Under the pieces are notes generated by a model that saw only the letters and a program-made list of their open reading frames with translations, did not search any database and was not told where the DNA came from. A stretch of 64,000 nt of DNA from positions 23,045-87,044 of the forward strand of contig JAEWZX010000009.1 in assembly GCA_023394965.1 (NCBI GenBank). Reading direction: 5' to 3'. The position numbers and the translations under genes were made by a program. Shown piece by piece: positions 1 through 8,651 of the stretch (the stretch's first letter is position 1; each line of letters begins with the position of its first letter). The stretch is from Pseudomonadota bacterium (GTDB taxonomy: Bacteria > Pseudomonadota > Alphaproteobacteria > Sphingomonadales > Sphingomonadaceae).

Positions 1-551
1 TCCCGGGCGAAACCGTCGCGGTCGTGGGCTGCGGCGGCGTCGGCCTTGCCGCCATCAATGCGGCCAAGATCGCGGGTGCCGGCAAAGTCATCGCGATCGA
101 TCCCCTCCCCGAAAAACGCGAACTTGCTCAGGTGCTTGGTGCGACCCATACGGTCGATGCCATGGCCGACAATGCGGTGGAGGAGGTCATGAAGATTTCC
201 GGCGGCGGCGTGCATCACGCCATCGAAGCCGTTGGCCGTCAGGCTTCCGCCGACCTGTGCGTCAAAATCCTGCGCCGCGGGGGCACGGCCACGATCCTCG
301 GCATGATGCCGCTGGACTGCAAGGTCGGCCTCGGCGCTATGGACCTGCTGTCGGGCAAGAAGCTGCAGGGCGCGATCATGGGGATGAACCATTTCCCGGT
401 CGATCTGCCCCGCCTGGTCGATTTCTACATGCGCGGCCTGCTCGATCTCGACACGATCATTGCCGAACGAATTCCGCTCGAAAAGATCAACGAAGGGTTT
501 GAAAAGATGAAGCAGGGCACATCGGCCCGCAGCGTGGTGGTGTTCGACTGA
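1..551 (+). CDS. Zinc-type alcohol dehydrogenase (MDR family), C-terminal part
   Basis: The reading frame is open from base 3, so the gene begins before the window and only about 182 C-terminal residues are visible. The visible part opens directly on the Rossmann fold, with the nucleotide-binding motif VGCGGVGLAAI, followed by the NAD-pocket acidic stretch VIAID and then the end of the catalytic domain. This matches medium-chain Zn-dependent alcohol dehydrogenases of the class III/formaldehyde-dehydrogenase branch, which oxidise alcohols with NAD(P). The zinc ligands lie upstream and cannot be checked, so the substrate is unknown. The TGA stop is at 549-551. Confidence 0.85.
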   Translation, partial: PGETVAVVGCGGVGLAAINAAKIAGAGKVIAIDPLPEKRELAQVLGATHTVDAMADNAVEEVMKISGGGVHHAIEAVGRQASADLCVKILRRGGTATILGMMPLDCKVGLGAMDLLSGKKLQGAIMGMNHFPVDLPRLVDFYMRGLLDLDTIIAERIPLEKINEGFEKMKQGTSARSVVVFD

Positions 552-772
552 CTGCCGATATTACCGCTGTCCTACATCGCCCCGTTTCATTACCCCGGAC
601 CGTTCCAACCGCGGCGAGGGTTCACAACCGTACAATCCCGAAGGTTACATATGCGACAGGCAATTTATCGCGAAAACGGCGCACATGCGCGCTTGGCGGC
701 TGGTAAGGGAGTTTTGAAACAGGCGGGGGTCGGTGTCACCCCGTGCGATTCGCCCGAGCGGGGAGATTCGGC

Positions 773-1843
773 ATGAGCGATATCGATTTCGACAAGGAAA
801 TGGTCGGCACGATCGAAGTGCCCGAAGCAGACCGGATGGATCTGGACGCCCTGACCGCGTGGTTCGAAGCCAATGTGGATGGCTTCGAAGGGCCGCTCAG
901 CTACACCAAGTTCAAGGGTGGGCAGTCGAACCCGACATACCGTATCGACACGCCGGGCCGCAGCTATGTTCTGCGCCGCCAGCCTTTCGGCAAGCTGCTT
1001 CCCAGCGCGCATGCGGTCGATCGGGAATATACGGTGATGCATGCCCTCGGCCCCACTGGTTTTCCCGTCCCCAAAACCTATGGCCTGTGCGAAGATCCGG
1101 ACGTCATCGGGTCCAAATTCTTCGTCATGGGGTTGGCCGATGGGCGCAGCCTGTGGAACGGTGGACTGCCGAACAATACGCCGGCCGAACGCCGCGAAAT
1201 CTACAATTCGATGATCGACACTTTTGCCGATCTCCACACGAAGGACCCTGTGGCCATCGGCCTGGGCGATTTCGGTAAGCCGACCGATTATTGCGCACGC
1301 CAGATCAACCGCTGGTCGAAACAGTACAAGCTCTCCGAAACCGAGCATATGCCGCAGATGGAGCGGCTGATCGAATGGCTGCCGGAAACCATCCCGCCGC
1401 AGCACGAAAGCAGCGTGGTTCATGGCGACTACCGGCTCGACAATATGATCTTCAAGGCGAATTCCAACGAAGTTCTCGCCGTGCTCGACTGGGAACTGTC
1501 CACGCTGGGCGACCCGATCGCGGACTTCAGCTATCTAATGCTGAACTGGCATAATCCGCATGATGGACGCGCCGGCCTGGAAGGGCTGGACCTGAAGGAA
1601 CTCGGCATCCCTTCGCAGGAAGAAGCGGTGGAGCGGTATGTCGCGCGCACCGGCTATCCCGTTCCTCCGATGGACTGGTATTTCGCCTACAATCTCTTCC
1701 GGCTTGCAGGCATCATGCAGGGCATCAAGAAACGGGTCATCGATGGCACCGCCTCTTCCGCCCATGCCAAGTCGATGTCGGAACGGGTCGCGCCGCTGGT
1801 CGAAAGGGCATACCAATTCGCCAAGGCAGCGGGGATGGACTAG
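773..1843 (+). CDS. APH/ACAD10-11-like phosphotransferase family protein
   Basis: A 356-residue protein of the aminoglycoside-phosphotransferase/choline-kinase fold. The catalytic Brenner-type motif HGDYRLDN and the metal-binding segment VLDWELSTLGDP are both intact. In bacteria this subgroup resembles the kinase domain of ACAD10/11, linked to 4-hydroxy-fatty acid or acyl-CoA metabolism; drug resistance is unlikely. I chose the ATG at 773 because GGGGAG lies just upstream and the ten residues before it in the frame look non-conserved. The 221 bases before it show no clear promoter or terminator. Confidence 0.85.
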   Translation: MSDIDFDKEMVGTIEVPEADRMDLDALTAWFEANVDGFEGPLSYTKFKGGQSNPTYRIDTPGRSYVLRRQPFGKLLPSAHAVDREYTVMHALGPTGFPVPKTYGLCEDPDVIGSKFFVMGLADGRSLWNGGLPNNTPAERREIYNSMIDTFADLHTKDPVAIGLGDFGKPTDYCARQINRWSKQYKLSETEHMPQMERLIEWLPETIPPQHESSVVHGDYRLDNMIFKANSNEVLAVLDWELSTLGDPIADFSYLMLNWHNPHDGRAGLEGLDLKELGIPSQEEAVERYVARTGYPVPPMDWYFAYNLFRLAGIMQGIKKRVIDGTASSAHAKSMSERVAPLVERAYQFAKAAGMD

Positions 1844-1890
1844 CGCGGCAACGCTGCTAACGCGGGCTCCGAATTATTCGGAGAGACGAA

Positions 1891-2715
1891 ATGAGCGCCG
1901 ACCTCGAAAACCGCATCGAAGCCGCGTGGGACGACCGCGCCAATGTCACCCCCCAATCGAGTGACGTGCGCGAAGCGGTCGATGCGGCGCTGACCCTGCT
2001 CGACAGCGGCGAAGGCCGTGTTGCACAGCCGGATGGCAAGGGCGGCTGGACAGTCAATCAGTGGCTCAAGAAGGCAGTGCTGCTGAGCTTCCGTTTGAAC
2101 GACAACCGCGTGATGGAAGGTGGCAGCGCCGGCCACCCCGCTTTCGACAAGGTCCCCAGCAAGTTTGCCGGCTGGGACGATGCCCGTTTCCGCGAAGCCG
2201 GTTTTCGCGTGGTCCCCGGCGCGATTGCCCGCGAAGGCGCCTATATCGCCCCCGGCTGCGTGTTAATGCCCAGTTTCGTCAATATCGGGGCCTATGTCGG
2301 CAAGGGGACCATGGTCGACACCTGGGCCAGCATCGGCAGCTGTGCCCAGATCGGCGAAAACTGCCATATCTCCGCCGGGGCCGGCATTGGCGGCGTGCTC
2401 GAACCCATGCAGGCCAATCCGACCATCATCGGCGACAATTGCTTCATCGGCGCGCGCAGCGAAATCGTCGAAGGCGTGATCGTCGGTGAAGGGTGCGTGG
2501 TTTCGATGGGGGTCTTCATCACCCAGTCGACCAAGATCGTCTACCGCGACACGGGCGATGTCATTCGTGGCCATCTCCCGCCTTATTCGGTGGTTGTGCC
2601 CGGCACTCTGCCCGGCAAGGACGGCGGCCCCGGCCTCGCCTGCGCAGTGATCGTCAAGACAGTAGACGCCCAGACACGCGAAAAGACCGGGATCAACGAT
2701 CTTCTGCGCGACTAA
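1891..2715 (+). CDS. dapD: 2,3,4,5-tetrahydropyridine-2,6-dicarboxylate N-succinyltransferase
   Basis: A full-length (274 aa) DapD, which transfers succinyl from succinyl-CoA to tetrahydrodipicolinate in the succinylase branch of lysine/diaminopimelate synthesis in the cytoplasm. The central region is a left-handed beta-helix of hexapeptide repeats (for example [20 protein letters not shown] and [18 protein letters not shown]). The start at 1891 has GGAGAG eight bases upstream. It follows the phosphotransferase by 47 bases and could be co-transcribed with it, although the functions are unrelated. Confidence 0.95.
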   Translation: MSADLENRIEAAWDDRANVTPQSSDVREAVDAALTLLDSGEGRVAQPDGKGGWTVNQWLKKAVLLSFRLNDNRVMEGGSAGHPAFDKVPSKFAGWDDARFREAGFRVVPGAIAREGAYIAPGCVLMPSFVNIGAYVGKGTMVDTWASIGSCAQIGENCHISAGAGIGGVLEPMQANPTIIGDNCFIGARSEIVEGVIVGEGCVVSMGVFITQSTKIVYRDTGDVIRGHLPPYSVVVPGTLPGKDGGPGLACAVIVKTVDAQTREKTGINDLLRD

Positions 2716-2722
2716 AGCGCAA

Positions 2723-2747
2723 GGAACATTCGCCGCGCGCAAGCGTA
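2723..2747 (+). promoter_or_regulatory. EcfG-type (general stress response) promoter, near-consensus
   Basis: GGAAC at 2723-2727 and CGTA at 2744-2747 are separated by 16 bases. The alphaproteobacterial EcfG (general stress sigma) consensus is GGAAC-N16/17-CGTT, so this has one mismatch in the -10. It starts 7 bases after the dapD stop and lies about 50 bases before the four-gene small-protein cluster, whose families fit a stress regulon. Confidence 0.5.
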
Positions 2748-2796
2748 AATCCCCCTGAAACCTGCGGATCCGCAAAATTTCAGGGAGAACTACCGC

Positions 2797-3108
2797 ATGC
2801 ATAAAAAAGGCGAAGAGATCCACGTCGACGAAACCGAAGCAAGCGGGGGTTCGAAAGAAGGAATCGTGCGCTGGGTACTCGCGGGGGGCTTGCTCCTCGC
2901 AGTGATCCTCCTGTCCATTACCTGGATCATTCCCGCCCTAACCACGGGCGACGTCGAAGAAGAAGGAACTGTCAGCGGCCAGATTTCTTCGATGGAAGAT
3001 GATGGCGACGATACCGACAGCATCGTAACCGACCTGGGCGACGATGAAGTTGCTGCTCCTCGGGATCGGAGCACCAGCGAAGATGGTTTGGAAGTGATCG
3101 AAAACTGA
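2797..3108 (+). CDS. Small single-pass membrane protein with acidic C-terminus
   Basis: A 103-residue protein that I cannot assign to a named family. The N-terminal 22 residues are charged. A hydrophobic segment follows at about residues 25-47 (WVLAGGLLLAVILLSITWII). The C-terminal half is strongly acidic and probably disordered. GGGAG precedes the ATG. It heads a tight cluster with the DUF2945, DUF3008 and DUF1810 genes, and the upstream EcfG-like promoter suggests a role in envelope stress or general stress. Function is unknown. Confidence 0.65.
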   Translation: MHKKGEEIHVDETEASGGSKEGIVRWVLAGGLLLAVILLSITWIIPALTTGDVEEEGTVSGQISSMEDDGDDTDSIVTDLGDDEVAAPRDRSTSEDGLEVIEN

Positions 3109-3127
3109 TCGGTTACGGAGAGGTGGC

Positions 3128-3355
3128 ATGAGCAATTCAAACAGTTTCCAGACGAACCAATATGTCAAATGGAGCTGGGGGAATGGTGAAGGCAAAGGCC
3201 AGATCACCGAACGGTTCGAACGTGAAGTCACTCGCACACTGCAGGGTACCGAAGTCACCAAGGATGGGGACAAGGACAATCCTGCCTATCTGATCCGCCA
3301 GGACGATGGCGATCAGGTGTTGAAAAGGGGCTCTGAACTGGAGGCGCAGCAGTAA
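3128..3355 (+). CDS. DUF2945 / HVA1-type TUDOR-domain small protein
   Basis: A 75-residue protein matching the DUF2945 (hypervirulence-associated TUDOR) family in length and pattern: a VKWSWG strand, a GKGQITE turn, then NPAYLIRQDDGDQVLKRGSEL. These small SH3/TUDOR-like barrels are common in stress regulons of alphaproteobacteria, and their binding partner is unknown. GGAGAGG lies just before the ATG. Its stop TAA overlaps the start of the next gene by one base (TAATG), so the two are probably translationally coupled. Confidence 0.8.
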   Translation: MSNSNSFQTNQYVKWSWGNGEGKGQITERFEREVTRTLQGTEVTKDGDKDNPAYLIRQDDGDQVLKRGSELEAQQ

Positions 3356-3546
3356 TGCCGGCGGAGTCCAAAGCACAGCAACGCGCCGCCGGTGCGGCAC
3401 TTTCCGCGAAACGGGGTGAAACGAAGGTGGGCGATCTTCAGGGCGCTTCTAAGGACATGTATGACAGCATGACCGAAGAAGAGCTCGAGGATTATGCCTC
3501 TACCAAGCTCGATGGCCTCCCCGATCATGTCGACGATAACGAATGA
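3355..3546 (+). CDS. DUF3008 family small protein
   Basis: A 63-residue hydrophilic protein with the typical DUF3008 layout: MPAESKAQQRAAGAAL at the N-terminus, a KRGE/KVGDLQGASKDMYDSM core and a TEEELEDYASTK acidic helix. The biochemical role is unknown. The ATG overlaps the DUF2945 stop codon by one base. Its own 3' end overlaps the next gene's likely start by 20 bases, which makes a compact transcription unit. Confidence 0.8.
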   Translation: MPAESKAQQRAAGAALSAKRGETKVGDLQGASKDMYDSMTEEELEDYASTKLDGLPDHVDDNE

Positions 3547-3970
3547 ACGCACTCAATTCGCCCATTTCCTGAAAGCGCAGGATGGCGGTGTTTACGAACG
3601 GGCGCTGGATGAAATCCGCGAAGGCAGAAAGACCAGCCACTGGATGTGGTTCGTCTTTCCGCAGATTGCGGGCCTGGGCACCAGTGCGCAGGCCCGCAAA
3701 TTCGCCTTGGCAGACAGTGCCGAAGCCAGCTCCTACTGCTGCCATGAAGAATTGGGACCCCGGCTTTTCGAAGCGACCGAGGCCATGCTCGACTGGGCCG
3801 GAACGATGAGTGCCGAAGACATACTGGGGCCCGTCGATGCGATGAAGTTCCGCAGTTCGATGACTCTCTTCGAAGCGGCCTGTGGTGATGACGACGCGCA
3901 GGTTTTCACCGAGGCACTCGACCAGTTCTGCGATGGCGAGCGCGATCCGCTCACTCTCGACAAACTCTGA
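3527..3970 (+). CDS. DUF1810 family protein
   Basis: A protein of about 147 residues that fits DUF1810 from its first residues: FxxAQ near the N-terminus (here FLKAQDGGVYERALDEIREG), the conserved motif SHWMWFVFPQIAGLG, and the C-terminal DAMKFRSSMTLFEAA. The family resembles the NADAR/RibX fold and is sometimes mis-named calpastatin; no reaction is established. I prefer the ATG at 3527 over one 33 bases earlier because the family normally starts a few residues before FxxAQ. It overlaps the 3' end of the DUF3008 gene. Confidence 0.85.
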   Translation: MSTITNERTQFAHFLKAQDGGVYERALDEIREGRKTSHWMWFVFPQIAGLGTSAQARKFALADSAEASSYCCHEELGPRLFEATEAMLDWAGTMSAEDILGPVDAMKFRSSMTLFEAACGDDDAQVFTEALDQFCDGERDPLTLDKL

Positions 3971-3983
3971 CCGGTGCGCAGAT

Positions 3984-5258
3984 CTACTCGCTGTCGTCCC
4001 GTGTCTCACCGGCCGGATATTCAATCGGCGGCAGGTTCTTCGCGCTGGCTGCATAAGCCTCTGCTCCGCGCATCACACGCATCATGTTGCGCGAGGCGAT
4101 CTTTTCGAGATCTTCCTGCGAATAACCCCGCTTGGCGAGTTCGGTGAAAAGCGCCGGATAGCCGGTGACATCTTCCATTCCGATCGGGCCGATTGGCATA
4201 CCATCATAATCCCCGCCGATGCCGATATAGTCTATTCCTGCGACATCTCGAATGTGGTCGATATGATCGGCCAGGTCGGAAATGGTCGATACCGGTTCGC
4301 GGTGCTCCGCATCCCATTTGGCCAACTGCGCTGCGACCGTATCGGGCAGCCCGGGATACAACGCTTTCAAACGCCCTTCCTCACCGGCCCGGTTGGCCGA
4401 ATGGTTGCGCAAATCTTCGTTGATGAACCAGGGAAGCGCGACGACCATCACGATTCCACCATTTTCAGGCATACGGGCCAGAACGCTATCCGGAACATTG
4501 CGCAAATGCCCCGAGACAGCCCGGGCTCCCGAATGGCTGAACATCACCGGCGCCTTGGTCACGTCAAGCACATCCATCATGGTGGCTTCGCTGACATGGC
4601 TCAAATCGACCAGCATGCCGATGCGGTTCATTTCGCGCACCACATCCTTGCCGAAGGCATTGAGCCCGTTGTGCCGCGGCGCATCGGTGCCGCTATCGAC
4701 CCAGCTCAGGGTTTTGCCGTGCGTTAACGTCAGGTACCGGGCACCAAGATCGTACATCTGCCGCAACACCGCCAGGCTTGACCCGATCGAATGTCCACCC
4801 TCCATCCCCAGCAGCGACGCCAGCTTGCCTGAACGCATCGCTTCTTCAACATCGTCTGCGGTCAGAGCGAGTTGCATCTCACCGGGATAACGCGCGATCA
4901 GGCGTTTGGTGACGTCGATCTGTTCGATGGTAGCCTGTACGGCCTCGGGCTCCGACAGGTTCGCACTGACATAGACCGACCACCACTGGGCACCCACTTT
5001 GCCCCGCTTCAATCGCGCAAGGTCGGAATGCATTGCGGACCTATCCGCAGTGGCCGTATCCAGCGTGTCACGGAAATCGAAATCATTGATCACATTTCCG
5101 ACACGAGAGCGCAGCTGAATCGGCACGTCATTGTGCCCATCCCATACCGGAGCGGCGTCGAGTGCGGCGGCGGCCGTACGCTCGGCACTTCCTTGGGCGC
5201 ACACGGGAGCACCGACGGCAAGAGCGAAAGCTGCGGAAGCGAGCAGGAAATGGCGCAT
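3984..5258 (-). CDS. Secreted membrane dipeptidase (peptidase M19)
   Basis: A 424-residue M19 (renal dipeptidase type) zinc enzyme that hydrolyses dipeptides. An N-terminal signal peptide (MRHFLLASAAFALAVGA, cleaved near AQG) sends it to the periplasm or surface. Metal-site motifs are present in order: DGHNDVP (His-x-Asp), MEGGHSIG (bridging Glu), VDLSHVSE and FSHSGAR (His ligands), and GIGGDYDG. It stands alone, convergent with the DUF1810 gene (13 bases between stops). It is one of four peptidase-like genes in the first 26 kb. Confidence 0.92.
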   Translation of the reverse strand: MRHFLLASAAFALAVGAPVCAQGSAERTAAAALDAAPVWDGHNDVPIQLRSRVGNVINDFDFRDTLDTATADRSAMHSDLARLKRGKVGAQWWSVYVSANLSEPEAVQATIEQIDVTKRLIARYPGEMQLALTADDVEEAMRSGKLASLLGMEGGHSIGSSLAVLRQMYDLGARYLTLTHGKTLSWVDSGTDAPRHNGLNAFGKDVVREMNRIGMLVDLSHVSEATMMDVLDVTKAPVMFSHSGARAVSGHLRNVPDSVLARMPENGGIVMVVALPWFINEDLRNHSANRAGEEGRLKALYPGLPDTVAAQLAKWDAEHREPVSTISDLADHIDHIRDVAGIDYIGIGGDYDGMPIGPIGMEDVTGYPALFTELAKRGYSQEDLEKIASRNMMRVMRGAEAYAASAKNLPPIEYPAGETRDDSE

Positions 5259-5325
5259 GAACAGGAACCCCTTGTTGTCTTGGAGACTGTCCTAGCAAAC
5301 GGAAATGGTAAGGAAAGGCCCAGTT

Positions 5326-5616
5326 ATGACTATCACCGCCCGATGGAACGGCGAGGTGCTCGCTCGTAGCGACGACACAATCGTCATCGAAGGAAACCAC
5401 TATTTTCCGGCAGAGGATGTTGCGCGCGGTGTGCTGGTCCCCAGCGAGACGACAAGTCACTGTCCGTGGAAAGGCACGGCGAGCTATTATTCGATCAATG
5501 CGGGCGGCAAAATCAACGATGACGCGGCATGGTATTACCCGCAGCCCAAGGAAGCTGCAAAAGAAATCCGGGATCGCATCGCTTTCTGGAAAGGTGTGGA
5601 GGTAACCGGGGAGTGA
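5326..5616 (+). CDS. DUF427 domain protein
   Basis: A protein of about 96 residues that is entirely one DUF427 domain. Typical features are WNGEVLARSDDTIVIEGNHY at the start, then the SHCPWKGTASYY core and AAWYYPQPKEAA. DUF427 proteins are small cytoplasmic beta-barrel proteins of unknown activity. I chose the ATG at 5326 because AAGGAAAGG lies 6-14 bases upstream; an ATG-like start seven codons earlier is possible. It is divergent from the dipeptidase gene. Confidence 0.85.
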   Translation: MTITARWNGEVLARSDDTIVIEGNHYFPAEDVARGVLVPSETTSHCPWKGTASYYSINAGGKINDDAAWYYPQPKEAAKEIRDRIAFWKGVEVTGE

Positions 5617-5692
5617 CTGGATCGATCGCCATCAATCCCTCACCGCTTGGCCCCTTGCTACCGCCTGCCAGGCTTGTAGCGGTTGAGAGACC

Positions 5693-6139
5693 TTGCAGCA
5701 CACTCCATTGGATCACTCGATGAAGAACGGGCAGGCGAGCAGGGGCAGAGCATGGCTTCGCTGGCTTTTTGCAGCTTTTTACGCGTTTGCCGGGATTGCG
5801 CATATCGCCAGACCTGCGCCCTTTCTGTCCATCATGCCGGGGTGGGTTCCCGCTCCCGAGGCAGTCGTTTTCTGGACTGGAATTGCAGAACTTCTCGGTG
5901 CCGCCGCACTGCTGCAACCGCTTAACAAGCCCCTGCGAAGCGCGGGAGCCATTGGGCTTGCGGCTTATGCGGTTTGCGTATTTCCTGCGAATATCCATCA
6001 TTTCGTGATGGATATGGCCCGTGCGGATGGCGGGCTTGGCCTCGGCTATCATGTGCCGAGAATGTTCACGCAGCCGATCCTGGTCTGGCTGGCGTTATGG
6101 ACCGGCGGCATAACGGACTGGCCGCTACGCCGCCGATAG
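5693..6139 (+). CDS. DoxX-like small membrane protein
   Basis: Up to 148 residues with about four hydrophobic helices (WLFAAFYAFAGIAHI, AVVFWTGIAELLGAAALL, AIGLAAYAVCVFPANI, PILVWLALWTGGI), the architecture of the DoxX family. Family members act in several redox or stress settings, and no specific partner is visible here. The start is uncertain: a TTG at 5693 has GAGAG upstream, and an ATG at 5720 lacks a clear ribosome site. It converges with the SWIB gene (5-base gap). Confidence 0.75.
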   Translation: MQHTPLDHSMKNGQASRGRAWLRWLFAAFYAFAGIAHIARPAPFLSIMPGWVPAPEAVVFWTGIAELLGAAALLQPLNKPLRSAGAIGLAAYAVCVFPANIHHFVMDMARADGGLGLGYHVPRMFTQPILVWLALWTGGITDWPLRRR

Positions 6140-6144
6140 CCAAA

Positions 6145-6396
6145 TTAACTCATGTGCTTCGAGACGGCGCCCGTCATCTTGAACATGGAGATCTGTTCCT
6201 TGCCGATCACCGCGCCGAGCTTGTCGTCGGGGTTGATCATGCGCTTGTCCTTGGAATCCTGCAGGTTGTTCGCCTTGATGTGATCCCACACCTTTGAAGT
6301 AACCTGTGCGCGGGTCATCGGACCCTTGCCAACCACGTTTTCCAGTTCCGGCGACAGGTTCACCGGCTTCTGCAGTGCGTTGTTCTTGCCAGCCAT
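6145..6396 (-). CDS. SWIB/MDM2-domain small protein
   Basis: An 83-residue stand-alone SWIB domain (LSPELENVVGKGPMTRAQVT, then VWDHIKANNLQDSKDKRMIN and DDKLGAVIGKEQISMF). In eukaryotes the fold belongs to chromatin remodelling subunits. In bacteria short versions occur in chlamydiae and alphaproteobacteria, often annotated as DNA-topology or nucleoid proteins, without firm evidence. AAGGAAAGG precedes the ATG. It lies 25 bases downstream of the PEBP gene on the same strand, probably as a two-gene unit. Confidence 0.9.
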   Translation of the reverse strand: MAGKNNALQKPVNLSPELENVVGKGPMTRAQVTSKVWDHIKANNLQDSKDKRMINPDDKLGAVIGKEQISMFKMTGAVSKHMS

Positions 6397-6421
6397 GATG
6401 TATCCTTTCCTTGGCTATGCT

Positions 6422-7006
6422 TCAATCTACGTCGTCGAGATCCTCGACGTCCAGTTCCTCGACCTCATGGCCTTCGAACCGGGCGGTGAGGACCGCGGCG
6501 GCGGTCACGTGTCCGTCCAGATTGCGGACGAGTTCCTCATGCGTGGCCCCCGGCATCAGTGTCAGCGGAAGATCGATCGCGAACAGCTGGAACACATAGC
6601 GGTGCTCTTCACCCAAGGGCGGATCGGGCAGCAGCCATTCGGAGTTATCATGAGCGTTCTTGCCCGTACGTGGCGGGGTTTCCCCCTCCATCAATTTGCC
6701 CTTTTGCGGCGGCAGTCCCCATACCGTCCAGTGGACGTGTCCCTTGTCCGCGTCTTCGGCTACGAGAACAAGCTCCTGCGAACCCGGTGGCGGCGCAGTC
6801 CATTCCAGCGGCGGGGCGACAGCATCCTCCTCGATCGCGGTAAATGACGGATCGAGCTCTCCACCATGCCGGAAGGCTGCGCTGGTCAGCGCAAAGCCGC
6901 CCCGACCAAGCACGCGCTCGTCGGCGACTTTCTCCAGCGTGAGATTATGGCCGACAGTTTCTCCGCCGACCGCATTCAGTACCCAAGGCGCAACGCCGCT
7001 CGCCAT
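6422..7006 (-). CDS. YbhB/YbcL-type PEBP (Raf-kinase-inhibitor-like) protein
   Basis: A 194-residue phosphatidylethanolamine-binding-protein fold. The family signature is visible: FALTSAAFRHGGELDPSF, then APPLEWTAPPPGSQELVLV (the PPL.W ligand-loop motif), HWTVWGLPP and YVFQLFAIDLPL. The bacterial ligand is unknown. It lacks an obvious signal peptide, so it is probably cytoplasmic. It is first in a likely unit with the SWIB gene. Confidence 0.92.
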   Translation of the reverse strand: MASGVAPWVLNAVGGETVGHNLTLEKVADERVLGRGGFALTSAAFRHGGELDPSFTAIEEDAVAPPLEWTAPPPGSQELVLVAEDADKGHVHWTVWGLPPQKGKLMEGETPPRTGKNAHDNSEWLLPDPPLGEEHRYVFQLFAIDLPLTLMPGATHEELVRNLDGHVTAAAVLTARFEGHEVEELDVEDLDDVD

Positions 7007-7226
7007 GAAATCTCCTCTTTTCCGCCTGTGCGGACTTCTCTCGGTCTGCCTTTAAGGCATAGCTCGACAATGCAAGCCATCCCACCGGGTGAAATTTACA
7101 CCGATTTTACGGGGAAATGGGCCTTGCGGGCGTTTATTCGTGCTATTGCTCAGTCACGATTAACCGGTCATGGTCAAAGCCACGCCCGGCATGAGGGATT
7201 TTTGCCGGATTCTTGGGGAGAAGATT

Positions 7227-8651
7227 ATGGGCCTGGGTCGCACCGTTCTGACAGCAACATTGGCAATTTCGCTGACCGCCTGTGGTGGCGGTGGCGGGAG
7301 TTCAAGTGGCGGAGGCAACACAGGCGGAGGAGGCACCAGCAGCGGGGGCGGCGGCGGAACCGCCGCCAATTGCTCGCTGGCCAGTCGACAGGACTGGGTC
7401 CTTGAGCAGCTGAACGAGTGGTATCTCTTCCCCAACTTGCTTGATCAGGCAGCCAATCCCGCGAACCATTCTAGTGTACAAAGCTACATTGATGCCCTGG
7501 TCGCCCCGGCGCGGGCGCAGGATCGCGATCGCTTCTTCACATACCTGACGTCAATTGCGGAAGAAAACGCCCTGATCGATAGCGGATCGAGTGCCGGTTT
7601 CGGCATTCGCCTATCCTATCAGCAAGACACGCAGCAGGTTTTCGTGGTCGAGGCGTTCGAAAACGCCCCGGCGCTGGCCGAGGACATCGACCGGGGTAGC
7701 GAAATCATCGCTATCAATGGGCAAAGCGTCAGCACGTTGATGGCCAGCGGTGGGCCGCAGGCCGTCGTGAATGCACTTGGCCCAAGCGATCCGGGTGTAA
7801 CCCGCAGCCTGACTGTCCGCCAACCCGATGGAAGCGAATTAACAGCGTCGCTCACGAAAACCGAATTCTCGCTGGATCCGATTTCGGATCGTTACGGCGC
7901 GAAGATTCTTGATAACGACGGCACCAAGGTCGGCTATGTCAACTTGCGCACATTTATTATTGAAGATGCCGCACGCCAGTTGCGCGAAGCTTTCACCGTG
8001 TTTCGCAGTGAAGGTGTCACGCAGGTTATTCTGGACTTCCGGTACAATGGCGGCGGCCTAGTATCGGTTGCCGAAGTTCTGGGCGACCTGTTGGCGGCGG
8101 ACAAGACCGGCCAGATATTCAGCAAGACCATCTTCCGCGATTCCAAAAGCCAGTTTAATGAAACACGGCTTTTCACATCGGAACCGCAAGCAATTGCTGC
8201 AAGCAAAATTGTGGTAATCGGCACTGACGGCACCGCTTCGGCAAGCGAACTGCTGCCCAATGCTTTCATCCCATATCTCGGCAGCAATATCGCGCTCGTC
8301 GGCATGGACACCTATGGCAAGCCGGTCGGACAGATCGCGCGTGACCGTTCGGCCTGCGACGATCGCCTGCGCGTTGTCGCCTTTCGTTCGGTCAACACCA
8401 ACGACGGCGGCGGGTATTACAGCGGTCTGGCCAGTGTAATGCCCCGAACCTGCCGGGCATCGGACGACATATCAAAGCAATTAGGCGACCCCCGGGAAGC
8501 GTCAATCGCAACTGCGCTTGATTTTCTTGCGGGGCGTAGCTGCACAGCAATTGCGTCAGCCTCTGGAACCGCAGCAGCAAGTTCAAAGAAAGAGCTGATG
8601 ATGCCCAATGCGCCAAGCTCTGCGCAAATCGAGATTCCCGGGTTCCAATGA
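7227..8651 (+). CDS. S41 family C-terminal-processing-type protease, lipoprotein
   Basis: A protein of about 474 residues. The ATG at 7227 follows GGGGAG and gives a lipoprotein signal with lipobox LTAC (Cys19), so the mature protein is anchored to the envelope. A Gly/Ser-rich linker of about 30 residues follows. A PDZ-like region (ALAEDIDRGSEIIAINGQSV) precedes the S41 tail-specific protease domain. The expected catalytic Ser motif (GTASASELLPNAF) and Lys motif (DTYGKPVGQ) are both present, so it should be active. The ATGA overlap with the next gene suggests coupling. Confidence 0.9.
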   Translation: MGLGRTVLTATLAISLTACGGGGGSSSGGGNTGGGGTSSGGGGGTAANCSLASRQDWVLEQLNEWYLFPNLLDQAANPANHSSVQSYIDALVAPARAQDRDRFFTYLTSIAEENALIDSGSSAGFGIRLSYQQDTQQVFVVEAFENAPALAEDIDRGSEIIAINGQSVSTLMASGGPQAVVNALGPSDPGVTRSLTVRQPDGSELTASLTKTEFSLDPISDRYGAKILDNDGTKVGYVNLRTFIIEDAARQLREAFTVFRSEGVTQVILDFRYNGGGLVSVAEVLGDLLAADKTGQIFSKTIFRDSKSQFNETRLFTSEPQAIAASKIVVIGTDGTASASELLPNAFIPYLGSNIALVGMDTYGKPVGQIARDRSACDDRLRVVAFRSVNTNDGGGYYSGLASVMPRTCRASDDISKQLGDPREASIATALDFLAGRSCTAIASASGTAAASSKKELMMPNAPSSAQIEIPGFQ

